Positions 36,070-44,286 of a stretch of 64,000 nt of DNA are shown piece after piece. The stretch is taken from contig JAKPQH010000055.1 of assembly GCA_029580855.1 (NCBI GenBank), positions 35,582 through 99,581 on the forward strand. The letters run 5' to 3'. A program made the position numbers and the translations under genes. A model generated the notes under the pieces. The model was given only the letters and a program-made list of their open reading frames with translations, made no database searches and was not told the DNA's origin. The stretch is from a bacterium. GTDB taxonomy: Bacteria; Methylomirabilota; Methylomirabilia; Methylomirabilales; 2-02-FULL-66-22. Every line of letters begins with the position of its first letter. The first letter of the stretch is position 1.

Positions 36070-36231
36070 CTATTTGAAATACAGCAGCCGGTAGACAAAC
36101 GGCAGCAGCGCGATACTGATGGCAACCTGCATGGACAGCCGCTCTTCGGTGATCAGCCTCCAGAAGATCATCGCCGCGAAGTACAGCACGATCACGTAGT
36201 AACATCCCGTGATCACCTGGTACACGGTCAT
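36070..36231 (-). CDS. Small 53-residue membrane protein
   Basis: AAAGGAG precedes the ATG at 36231. The protein MTVYQVITGCYYVIVLYFAA then MIFWRLITEERLSMQVAISI has two short helices and almost no soluble part. It lies between the DctM-like permease (34 bases away) and the AspA-like hydrolase (15 bases away), where TRAP systems carry their small DctQ subunit, but it is far shorter than DctQ. I infer an accessory subunit of the permease. Confidence 0.75.
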   Translation of the reverse strand: MTVYQVITGCYYVIVLYFAAMIFWRLITEERLSMQVAISIALLPFVYRLLYFK

Positions 36232-36265
36232 GGCTCGACTCCTTTCCCCGGAAAGTTCGCCGCGC

Positions 36266-37603
36266 CTAATACGCGCCCTTGCTTGGAACGTAGCGCAGCC
36301 CGGGAATCTGCCCGATCTGGTTGGCATAGACCATGAATAGCAGGCCGAGTCCCAGGGCGAAGATCGCTGGGATGAGGCATCTCTTGAAGATGGGCCAGTA
36401 CCGCTCCTCGCCCACCACCCGCATCGCGAAAAGGCCGCCGATTCCCGTCGGTGGGATCAGACAGCCGAGTCCCATGATCAAGGCGGCGCCACAGGATAGG
36501 ATGATTGAGTTCAGGTCCTGCAGGGCCAGGATGTATGGCGGGCCCAGAACGGCCGACGCCCCGAAAGTCACCAAGACACCGGGGAGCAGGATGCCGACGA
36601 TGGTAAACCCGGTGAAGAGGACCACCCTCGGCAGGCTGATCGTCATCGTGGCGATGAGGCCCCGGACGCCCGTGAGCGCCATGGACTGAATCAGGATGCC
36701 GATACCCGTGAACAGGACGATCATGCCGGTGGCGTGGTCGAACGTCTTCTTCGAACACCGGAAGAAGTTCAACGGCTTCCCGGTGACCAGGCCCGCCAGG
36801 CTGACGATCATGAAAGGGAGCGGCGTGAACATATCCGGCCATCCCGGCACGAGCCGCGGCCCGCTCAAGAGCACCACCAGGAGAAGCATGGGCGAGTAGA
36901 GTTTGAGGCTCCCCACCGGAAGACCCGGTTCCGGAGGCTCGGCGGCGATCTCTTTCAATCGCGCCACCGAGACATGGCGTCTCCCGATCACCAGGATGGA
37001 GAAAACGCCCAGGGTGAAATTGAGGAGCGCCAGCGGCACGGTGAAGCCCTCGTAGGGCATGAACACGCTGGTGCAGATGATCATGATGGGGACGTTGACC
37101 GGCGGGGCTTGCTGGCCGGCGATGGAGCCCATGGCCAGGATGGCGGCCGTCTCGATCTTCGGAATCCCCATGCGCATCAAGATCGGGGCGATCATCACCC
37201 CGGTGGTCAAAACGCAGGCGGGAGCCGACCCGGTCACCATGCCCGGAAACATGATGATGAACATCAGGAGCGACAACAGGATGCTGGGCCGGTTGTAGAA
37301 GCGCTGGATCAGCGTCCGGGTCAGGCTGCCCAGCAGGCCGTTCTCTTTGAAGATGTCCACCATCACCATGCCGGCGGCGATAGTCAGGATGAGGTTGAAA
37401 AAGTAGAAGGAGCCTTCCACCCAGTGGCGGATGGCGAACCCCCAGCCGTCGACAAGGGTGGCGACCACACCCGCCAGCAGGAGGATCATCCCGTCGGGGA
37501 GATGCTTCCGGAGCCGCGGAACGGAGTAACAGATCCCGATGACGGCCGCCATCACCAGCAGCAGCATCGATGTCTGAGCGAACGCGGATTCGAATCGTGG
37601 CAT
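36266..37603 (-). CDS. DctM-like permease (TRAP/ion-transporter superfamily)
   Basis: 445 residues with about 12 helices, starting MPRFESAFAQTSMLLLV; the frame is open upstream but homology begins here. Two half-repeats are visible: MFPGMVTGSAPACVLTTGVM with SIAGQQAPPVNVPIMIIC, and PGVLVTFGASAVLGPPYIL with GLGCLIPPTGIGGLFA, as in the DctM/CitMHS-type carriers. It probably moves a carboxylate or amino acid across the inner membrane. A TRAP binding protein (DctP) is absent; the DUF6305-like exported protein upstream may serve instead. Confidence 0.85.
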   Translation of the reverse strand: MPRFESAFAQTSMLLLVMAAVIGICYSVPRLRKHLPDGMILLLAGVVATLVDGWGFAIRHWVEGSFYFFNLILTIAAGMVMVDIFKENGLLGSLTRTLIQRFYNRPSILLSLLMFIIMFPGMVTGSAPACVLTTGVMIAPILMRMGIPKIETAAILAMGSIAGQQAPPVNVPIMIICTSVFMPYEGFTVPLALLNFTLGVFSILVIGRRHVSVARLKEIAAEPPEPGLPVGSLKLYSPMLLLVVLLSGPRLVPGWPDMFTPLPFMIVSLAGLVTGKPLNFFRCSKKTFDHATGMIVLFTGIGILIQSMALTGVRGLIATMTISLPRVVLFTGFTIVGILLPGVLVTFGASAVLGPPYILALQDLNSIILSCGAALIMGLGCLIPPTGIGGLFAMRVVGEERYWPIFKRCLIPAIFALGLGLLFMVYANQIGQIPGLRYVPSKGAY

Positions 37604-37747
37604 GATGTTTATCTCTGCCTCCCGACGCCCATTCGCGTCGCGCCGGGATGCCGGGAGGCCGCTTGGCTCGTCCGGACGAGACCGCCGCCCCATCCGGCCA
37701 GCTCCAGTTGACTCGGAGGCCGTTTTGGATTCTGGCGCTCGTCGTTC

Positions 37748-38341
37748 CTATTGGATCTTGAACAGCTCCTTGAATACGTCCGACAGATCCTGCGTCCCCT
37801 TGATCAGTGTGAGCGGAATTTTCTTCTCACCCGAAAGTTTCGTGAACAGGCCGTCCTTGTTCCCGTCTTCCCGGACAATGAGATAGCTCATCTTCGGGGC
37901 AACAAGATCGATCAGCTTGGTGGAGACCTCGCCACGCCGGTCCTCGCCACCGCTGTGGATCCCGACCAGCTTGATCTTTTGCTTGTTCGCTTCGGCGACC
38001 AGCGCGTCCGCGCGCTTCATCTCGTCCTGCAGATTGACACCGGCCGATCCCAACCCCTTGCCGCTTCCCCCCAGGATGATGATGAGTGTCTTGCTGCCGC
38101 CCACGTCCTTGGGCTCCATAAAGGGGTCGTACTTGATGGGGGTCTTCAGCCGCCCGAAGATCAGTTTCACCAGTTGTCCCTCGGGCGCCTGCCCAGGGCA
38201 GGTCATGGCCACCGGCAACTCCGCCGACACGCCGGCCGGAACCTTCTGCGCGTAAGCGGAACCAGCAAAGATCATGACGGTAAACAACACAACTACTGCC
38301 GCGCACACCAACCCTCGACTCCTCAGCGTCCCCAAGCGCAT
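37748..38341 (-). CDS. DUF6305-like exported protein
   Basis: 197 residues; GGAGG lies five bases before the second of two adjacent ATGs (38341). A signal peptide (AAVVVLFTVMIFAGSAYA) precedes a Rossmann-like body: LIIILGGSGKGLGSAGVNLQDE, LVGIHSGGEDRRGEVSTK and REDGNKDGLFTKLSGEKKIP are the parts I recognise as DUF6305. The biochemical role is unknown. It stands between ggt-like genes and the DctM-like permease, and could be the substrate-binding or lytic partner of that permease. Confidence 0.75.
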   Translation of the reverse strand: MRLGTLRSRGLVCAAVVVLFTVMIFAGSAYAQKVPAGVSAELPVAMTCPGQAPEGQLVKLIFGRLKTPIKYDPFMEPKDVGGSKTLIIILGGSGKGLGSAGVNLQDEMKRADALVAEANKQKIKLVGIHSGGEDRRGEVSTKLIDLVAPKMSYLIVREDGNKDGLFTKLSGEKKIPLTLIKGTQDLSDVFKELFKIQ

Positions 38342-38430
38342 CATATCCTCCTACAAAGGTCGTACGACCGTACCCGTGCGGACCACGCACGGTCCCACGG
38401 TTTCCCAGCCCGATCGAACCGTGCCGGAAA

Positions 38431-38458
38431 CCTCTGGCTCATCAGCCGAGGCCAGAGG
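38431..38458 (-). terminator. Hairpin after the last ggt-like gene
   Basis: CCTCTGGC (38431-38438) pairs with GCCAGAGG (38451-38458); on the minus strand TTT follows. It lies 28 bases beyond the stop of the ggt-like gene at 38486 and before the DUF6305 gene, so it may lower read-through into the transporter part. Confidence 0.5.
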
Positions 38459-38485
38459 CCCCGGCGCGGCTCAAACCGGACTCAC

Positions 38486-40357
38486 CTACCACGCAATCCC
38501 GTAGCGCGACCCGCCCCAAGGGGGATCCGGAAGTCCCGTCGCACCCATAAACGTTCCGCTCTCCTGATCGAACGCGATGGCCGTGACGGCGCCGGCATGC
38601 TCGCCGTTGACACCGCTTTTCGCGTACTTGACCTTGTAGCCCTTGGCGGCCATCGCATCGAAGGTTGCCTTGGGAATCCGGGCGTCCAGCACCAACCGAC
38701 CTGGCTGGATCTCGTGCGTGCTGAAGGAACTTTGCATCTGGAAGCTCTCGAACTTTGGAGCCTCGGCAGGCTGCTGGACGTCCATGCCGAACTCCACTAC
38801 GTTCAGGAAAAGCTGAAGCAAGAACTGGTCCTGGATATCACCGCCGGGAAGGCTAAAAGAGAGGAACGGTTTCCCATCTTTCAGGGCCATGGACGGCGTC
38901 AGCGTAACCCGCGGCCGCTTTCCCGGCACAAGGACGTTGTAGGGATTGAGCTTCTGGTCCAGGACGAAGCTCTGCATTCGCTGGCTCATCCCGATGCCTG
39001 TCTTCCCCGCAATGTACGAGGGAGGCCAACCGCCGCTCGGGGTCACGGATACCACCCAGCCCTTGCTGTCGGCGGTCTGAAGGGTGGTCGTACCGCCCTT
39101 CAACTCCGGGACGTTCTCTGCGACCAAGGTCTCCGCGCTGCTGTGCCAGCGCGCCAGAAGGTCCTTGAAAGGATTGGTGCCGCCCTGGAACGGATACGGG
39201 TCGCCCGGGACAGCCTTTGGGTTATTTTTGTCAGGATCGATCAGCCTTGCCCGCTCTTTCGCGTACTCCTTGGACAGCAACCCCTTCACCGGCTCCTCCG
39301 GCGGGTTATAAGGATCTCCGTAGTAAAAGTCGCGGTCGGCGTACGCCAGGTTCATGGCCTGATAGACCGTGTGCATGTACTGCGGGGTGTTATGCCCCAT
39401 GGCTTTCAGATCGAAGTTCTCCAAAATGTTGAGGGCTTGAAGGAGCACGGGGCCCTGTGTCCAGACCGTCAACTTGTAGACATCGTATCCCCTGTAATTG
39501 ACCGTCACGGGGTCCTCGACGAGGAGCTTGGTGTTGGCCATATCTTGCATCGTGATCAAACCACCGCCTTCTTTGCTCCCGCGGACGAACTCGAGGGCGA
39601 TGTCCCCCTTATAGAAGCGATCGTGCGCAGCCTGCAGCGCCTCTTTGCGGCTCTTCCCCGCGGCCAAAGCTTCCTGCTCCGCGGCGACCATCTTGCGGAG
39701 CGTATTTGCCAAGTCGCGCTGGACGAAGATCTCACCGCGTTTCGGTGCCCGACCGCCGGGCAGATAAACTTCTTTCGAGTACTTCCACTTCTCGACTTCC
39801 CCCTTGTTCTCAGCGTAGATCTGGGCCGTCTGCTCTTCGATGGGATACCCGTCCGCCAGATCGATAGCCGGTTGGAGCACGTCCTTCAGTGACATCGTCC
39901 CGAACTCGGCCACCATCTGAATCAGGCTGCCCGGGGTTCCCGGCGTGACGGCCGCCAGCGGCCCATAGGCCGGCGGGAAGGCCATGCCCTTGTTGATAAA
40001 AAATTCCGGGGTGGCGCCGGTGGGCGCGATGCCCAACCCGTTGATTCCGAAAACCTTGTTCCGGTTGGGGTCGAAAATGAGCGCTTGGTTTTCACCGCCA
40101 AAAGAAAGCGAATCGTGCATGACGCACGTCGCGGCCAGAATGGCCGCGGCCGCATCCACCGCGTTCCCGCCCTTGACGAAGATCTTCGCCCCGGCCATCG
40201 CCGCCAGGGGTTCGCCGGCAACCGCCATCCACTCCTTGCCCATCAGCATGGGCTTGTAGCTGTTGTGCTTGTAGCCGGCGAGGACCGGACCGGCCAACGA
40301 GACAATCACTCCAATCAGAATTACGACAACGAGGTGTCTCGTGATCCTTGACGACAT
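38486..40357 (-). CDS. Gamma-glutamyltransferase family protein, divergent paralogue B
   Basis: 623 residues from MSSRITRHLVVVILIGVIV, with a signal peptide ending near ALA at residue 28. The Ntn-hydrolase precursor plan is kept: KGGNAVDAAAAILAATCV, catalytic threonine T423 in KGGTTTLQTAD, and LPGGDIQDQFLLQLFLNVVE. The GREVAP arginine motif of true GGT is replaced by INGLGIAP, the TTH motif by TTT, and SSMAP by TLTPSM. It probably cleaves an amide but may not bind the gamma-glutamyl alpha-carboxylate in the canonical way. It is the last of four tandem copies. Confidence 0.9.
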   Translation of the reverse strand: MSSRITRHLVVVILIGVIVSLAGPVLAGYKHNSYKPMLMGKEWMAVAGEPLAAMAGAKIFVKGGNAVDAAAAILAATCVMHDSLSFGGENQALIFDPNRNKVFGINGLGIAPTGATPEFFINKGMAFPPAYGPLAAVTPGTPGSLIQMVAEFGTMSLKDVLQPAIDLADGYPIEEQTAQIYAENKGEVEKWKYSKEVYLPGGRAPKRGEIFVQRDLANTLRKMVAAEQEALAAGKSRKEALQAAHDRFYKGDIALEFVRGSKEGGGLITMQDMANTKLLVEDPVTVNYRGYDVYKLTVWTQGPVLLQALNILENFDLKAMGHNTPQYMHTVYQAMNLAYADRDFYYGDPYNPPEEPVKGLLSKEYAKERARLIDPDKNNPKAVPGDPYPFQGGTNPFKDLLARWHSSAETLVAENVPELKGGTTTLQTADSKGWVVSVTPSGGWPPSYIAGKTGIGMSQRMQSFVLDQKLNPYNVLVPGKRPRVTLTPSMALKDGKPFLSFSLPGGDIQDQFLLQLFLNVVEFGMDVQQPAEAPKFESFQMQSSFSTHEIQPGRLVLDARIPKATFDAMAAKGYKVKYAKSGVNGEHAGAVTAIAFDQESGTFMGATGLPDPPWGGSRYGIAW

Positions 40358-40553
40358 CCCACGCCGTCCTTCACGGGTATACTCACTGTATGCGGATATC
40401 CCGTTCAGCAGAGACCACATCCCACTCCCTCGAGCTCACCCCCTTTCCTCAACGAAAAAGGCACTTGGCCGCCTGTGTCTTCGCCCCACGGCTTGCGCGG
40501 CACGGTGCAAGAGCGTCCCGGCCGCAAGCCGGCCACGCCCCTGCATCGCACGC

Positions 40554-42380
40554 TCACCATCCGATCGCGTAGCAGCTCCGCCGCGGATCGGCCCCCGCGG
40601 CGAGAGCGCCGGTCTTGTCGTCGCGCACGATGATGACCATTCCCCCGCTCGCCTCGGCCCAGTCGGGCTCCGTCCGGATCTTGTGACCCATCCCCTCGAC
40701 GGCCTTGATGGTCTCCGCTGCGATGCGTGGCTCTGCCCGGACCTGGCCTTTCAGCATCTCTTGCGGAAACTGCGGTGCCGGACCGTGCAGGGATCGGAAC
40801 CGGGGCAACTCCACGGCCGTCTGGAGATCCATCCCGAAATGCACGACGTTGAAGAAGACCTGGAGGTTGGCCTGCGTCTGGACGTCTTCGCCCGGTGTGG
40901 TCCAGGCCATGAAGGGCTTCCCGTCTTTCAGGGCCAGGTGAGGCGTCGGGGTGATGCGGGGGATCTTCCCCGGTGCGATGACGTTCGGGTTCTGCGGATC
41001 CAGCGAGAACTGCCGCAGCCGGCCGCTCAGGACGAACCCCAGCCCCGTGGGCGTCACTCCGCTCCGCCGGACCCCCATGTTGTTGCTGGAGGTCGTCGAG
41101 AACATGTTTCCGTCCTTGTCGATGACCACCAGCGAGGTGGTGTCCCCGCGCGGCTCGCGCTCGTCGGTAGCCGCGGACGCGCGCGCAAGAACCGCGCTCG
41201 AATTGTCCGGCCGGCTCGCGCTTCCCTCGTATTTCCAGGGGTCCCCGGGGGGAACGTCCATGACGGCCTTGGTTCGATCGATAAGCTTCCGACGCTCATC
41301 CGCGTAGGCCTTGGACACCAGCCCCTTCGCCGGCACCTTGACCATGTAGGGGTCGCCGTAGAAGTTGTGGCGATCCATGTAGGCGAGCTTGAACGCTTCG
41401 ATCATCACGTGCATGTACTCCGGGCTGTTGTGCTTGAAGCTTGCCATGTCGAGGGGCTCCAGCAGGTTCATGACCTGGAGCATCATGGGACCCTGGGTCC
41501 AGGCGCCGCAGCTGAAGACCTCATACCCTTTGTAGGTCGTTTTCCATGGCTCTTCGAGCTTGGCCTGATAACCGGCCAGATCCTCGTAGCGGAGCAAGCC
41601 GCCGTTCTCTTGCGAGAACTTGTCCAGCGCCCGAGCGATCTCCCCCTTGTAGAAGACGTCCCGGGCCGCCTGCATGGCTGTGCTTCGGCCCTTCGCAGCG
41701 TTCTGCGTCTCGCCATCCCGGATCTTCTTCAGCGTCTCGGCGTATTCGGGCTGCACGAAGATGTCGCCAGGCTTGGGCGGATTCCCCCCGGGGAGGAAGG
41801 CCTTGACCGAACCCGGCCACTTGGACAAGATGGCCTTGGAATCGGTGATCCACTTGACCATGATGTGGTCGATCGGATGGCCCCTCTCTGCCAGATCGAT
41901 TGCGGGCTGCATGGCATCGGCAAGCTTCACGGTCCCGAATTTGTCCAGCGTCACGACCGCACCGTCCAGCGTCCCGGGGACGGGCGCGATGAGGAAGCTG
42001 TCCTCATCCGGGATGAAACCCAGCTTCTCGAAGTATTCTCGGGTCGCCAGCCTTGGCGCGGGGCCCACGCCGTTCACGGCGTATACTTTCTTGTCCTTGG
42101 CGGAGTAGTAGAGAATTGCCGACTCCCCGCCCAAGCTGTGGTGGGTGTGCTCCACCACCATGGCCGTGAAGAGGGCCGTGATGCCGGCGTCCGCGGCGTT
42201 GCCCCCTTTCTTCAGGACCTCCGTGGCGATGAAAGAGACGAGCGGGTGCCCGCTTGATACCATCCCATGGGTGCCCATCACGACGGGACGATACCGGGCA
42301 TCGGCGGCGCCACCACAAAACGGTACAATAGCGAAGGCGAGCGTTGCGGCGCAGAGTGCCGACATGCCGAATTTTCGCAT
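40554..42380 (-). CDS. Gamma-glutamyltransferase family protein, divergent paralogue C
   Basis: 608 residues; the ATG at 42380 is seven bases after AGGAGG, better than the ATG at 42386. The signal peptide is FGMSALCAATLAFAIVPFCGG. The catalytic threonine is T414 in GDTTSLVVIDKDGN. The substrate-loop sequence VNGVGPAP replaces GREVAP, and TPTPHLALKDGKP replaces the SSM site. A glycine/aspartate pair TPGEDVQTQ takes the oxyanion position. Its exported location and tandem context suggest extracytoplasmic amide hydrolysis. Confidence 0.9.
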   Translation of the reverse strand: MRKFGMSALCAATLAFAIVPFCGGAADARYRPVVMGTHGMVSSGHPLVSFIATEVLKKGGNAADAGITALFTAMVVEHTHHSLGGESAILYYSAKDKKVYAVNGVGPAPRLATREYFEKLGFIPDEDSFLIAPVPGTLDGAVVTLDKFGTVKLADAMQPAIDLAERGHPIDHIMVKWITDSKAILSKWPGSVKAFLPGGNPPKPGDIFVQPEYAETLKKIRDGETQNAAKGRSTAMQAARDVFYKGEIARALDKFSQENGGLLRYEDLAGYQAKLEEPWKTTYKGYEVFSCGAWTQGPMMLQVMNLLEPLDMASFKHNSPEYMHVMIEAFKLAYMDRHNFYGDPYMVKVPAKGLVSKAYADERRKLIDRTKAVMDVPPGDPWKYEGSASRPDNSSAVLARASAATDEREPRGDTTSLVVIDKDGNMFSTTSSNNMGVRRSGVTPTGLGFVLSGRLRQFSLDPQNPNVIAPGKIPRITPTPHLALKDGKPFMAWTTPGEDVQTQANLQVFFNVVHFGMDLQTAVELPRFRSLHGPAPQFPQEMLKGQVRAEPRIAAETIKAVEGMGHKIRTEPDWAEASGGMVIIVRDDKTGALAAGADPRRSCYAIGW

Positions 42381-42469
42381 GAGCATTCCTCCTGTTCTCT
42401 CCGTCCAGAGTCGCTTGGACATTGCCCCGCGCGCGAACATCCACTGAGGTCCGGGGAGGACGACGCAGG

Positions 42470-44200
42470 TCACCATCCGACCGCGTAACCCTCTTGCCGC
42501 GGGTCGACGCCGGCCAGGATGGCCCCCGTCGCCGGGTCAAGCAGGATCATGTTCATATTGCCGAAGATCGCCCGATCCCCGATTTTATGCCCTCGCGCTT
42601 TCAACGCCTCCACCACGTCCGGTGCAAACCGACCCCGTTCCAGAGCCAACACGTTGCTCGCCACTCGGACCCGCGTGACCGGAAACGAGTGCTGGATGAA
42701 ACGTGGGGCGGCCACAGCGTCCAGAGGGCTCATCCCGAAGTCCACGACGTTGACGAATCCCTGGACTTGGACCTGTGGCTGGGTATCGACGCCGGAGCAC
42801 GCCCAGAGCAGCACGGGTTTCCCATCTTTGAGCGCCATGGCGGGGTTCGACGTGTGTCGGACCTTCTTGCCGGGCTGCACCTGATTCGGCAGTCCGGCCT
42901 CGACGTCGAACATGGGCATGCGGTTGTTGATCACGATCCCCGTGTCGCCCATCACCACCCAGTTGCTCCCGATGCTGGTGGTAATGGAGAGCGCATTCCC
43001 CGCCTGATCTTTGACCAGGATGGTGGTGGTGTTTTTCGTAAACTGCTCCAACCCGCCCTGAATCGGCCACTCCTTGGCGGTCTGCATGTCGATGCGCTTC
43101 CGCTGCGCCGCCGCGTAATCCTTGGAAAGAAGCTTGTCTACCGGCACCTTGACGAAATCCGGGTCACCCACATACCAGTGACGATCCGCAAAAGCCAGCT
43201 TGACGGCCTCCGCGATCAGGTGGATCGTCTCGGCACTCTTGGGGTCCATCTTCTTGAGGTCGTACCCTTCCAGGATGTTTAACGCCATGAGCATGGTGAT
43301 GCCCTGGCTGTTGGGAGCGTTCTGATACACGTCGAGCCCACGGTATGCGATCCGGATGGGCTCTACAAACCGCGCCTGAACTTTCGCGAAATCGGCTTCG
43401 GTGAAAAGACCCTTGTTCTCCTGGGAGAACTTGACCAGGGCCTTCATGATGGGCCCGGAGTAGAAAAAATCCCGGGCGGCCCGAATCGCCTCCGCCCGAC
43501 CGCGCCCCAAGTTGTCCTGCTCGACCTGGACGAGCCGCTTGTAGGTGGTAGCCAGATCTTTCTGCACGAGGATATCGCCGATCTTGTACGGCTGTCCGTT
43601 TTTCAGATAGATGCGGGCGGAGCTGGGATATTTGGCAATCTCATCGCGGGAGTTCGCCGACTGGGTTACGAAATCCTTCCCGACCGGAAAACCGTTCTCG
43701 GCGAGCGCGATGGCCGGCGCCAGGACCTCCTTCAGGCTCTTGGTGCCGTATTTGGCTAGGATCAGCGTCCAACCGTCGAAAGCCGCAGGGATGTTCGCTT
43801 GGTGGACGCCGTACGCGGGCAGATCCAGGTTGGAGAAAAACTCGGGTGTTGCGCCGGTCGGGGCCGGACCCACAGCCTCCAAGTTCAACACCCGCCCCTC
43901 TTTGACGTTGTAAAAGAGAGCCCAGGTTCCCCCGCCGAGAATGTTCGAGAACCAGGGCTCGACGACGCCGATGGCGGCCGCTGTGGCCACCGCCGCATCT
44001 ACGGCGTTCCCACCCTGCTCCAGGATCCGCGCTCCCGCCCGGGCCGCCAGCGGATGGGAGGCGGTCACCATGTACTGATTGGCCGGGACGATGGGATTCG
44101 CCCGCACGGGGTCCGCCATGGATCCGATGGAGACTGCAAGAAGGGCAAGAGACACAAGCACAAGGCCGGCTTTCACGGGAATCCAGCGACCGTATCGCAT
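42470..44200 (-). CDS. Gamma-glutamyltransferase family protein, divergent paralogue D
   Basis: 576 residues, the shortest of the four. The signal peptide is AGLVLVSLALLAVSIGSMADPVRA. GGNAVDAAVATAAAIGVVEPWFS is close to true GGT, and catalytic T391 lies in KNTTTILVKDQAGN. LEAVGPAP stands where GREVAP would be, HTSNPAMAL where SSM would be, and SGVDTQPQ at the oxyanion loop. It differs from copies B, C and E in having the EPWFSN loop, so it may have another substrate. Confidence 0.9.
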   Translation of the reverse strand: MRYGRWIPVKAGLVLVSLALLAVSIGSMADPVRANPIVPANQYMVTASHPLAARAGARILEQGGNAVDAAVATAAAIGVVEPWFSNILGGGTWALFYNVKEGRVLNLEAVGPAPTGATPEFFSNLDLPAYGVHQANIPAAFDGWTLILAKYGTKSLKEVLAPAIALAENGFPVGKDFVTQSANSRDEIAKYPSSARIYLKNGQPYKIGDILVQKDLATTYKRLVQVEQDNLGRGRAEAIRAARDFFYSGPIMKALVKFSQENKGLFTEADFAKVQARFVEPIRIAYRGLDVYQNAPNSQGITMLMALNILEGYDLKKMDPKSAETIHLIAEAVKLAFADRHWYVGDPDFVKVPVDKLLSKDYAAAQRKRIDMQTAKEWPIQGGLEQFTKNTTTILVKDQAGNALSITTSIGSNWVVMGDTGIVINNRMPMFDVEAGLPNQVQPGKKVRHTSNPAMALKDGKPVLLWACSGVDTQPQVQVQGFVNVVDFGMSPLDAVAAPRFIQHSFPVTRVRVASNVLALERGRFAPDVVEALKARGHKIGDRAIFGNMNMILLDPATGAILAGVDPRQEGYAVGW

Positions 44201-44286
44201 GAGGCTCTCCTTCTCGCGGGACGATGTCCTCGTCCCACGCGGAACACCCCGAGGCTTGTTGATTTTTGCCGGCGGGCCGATCCTTC

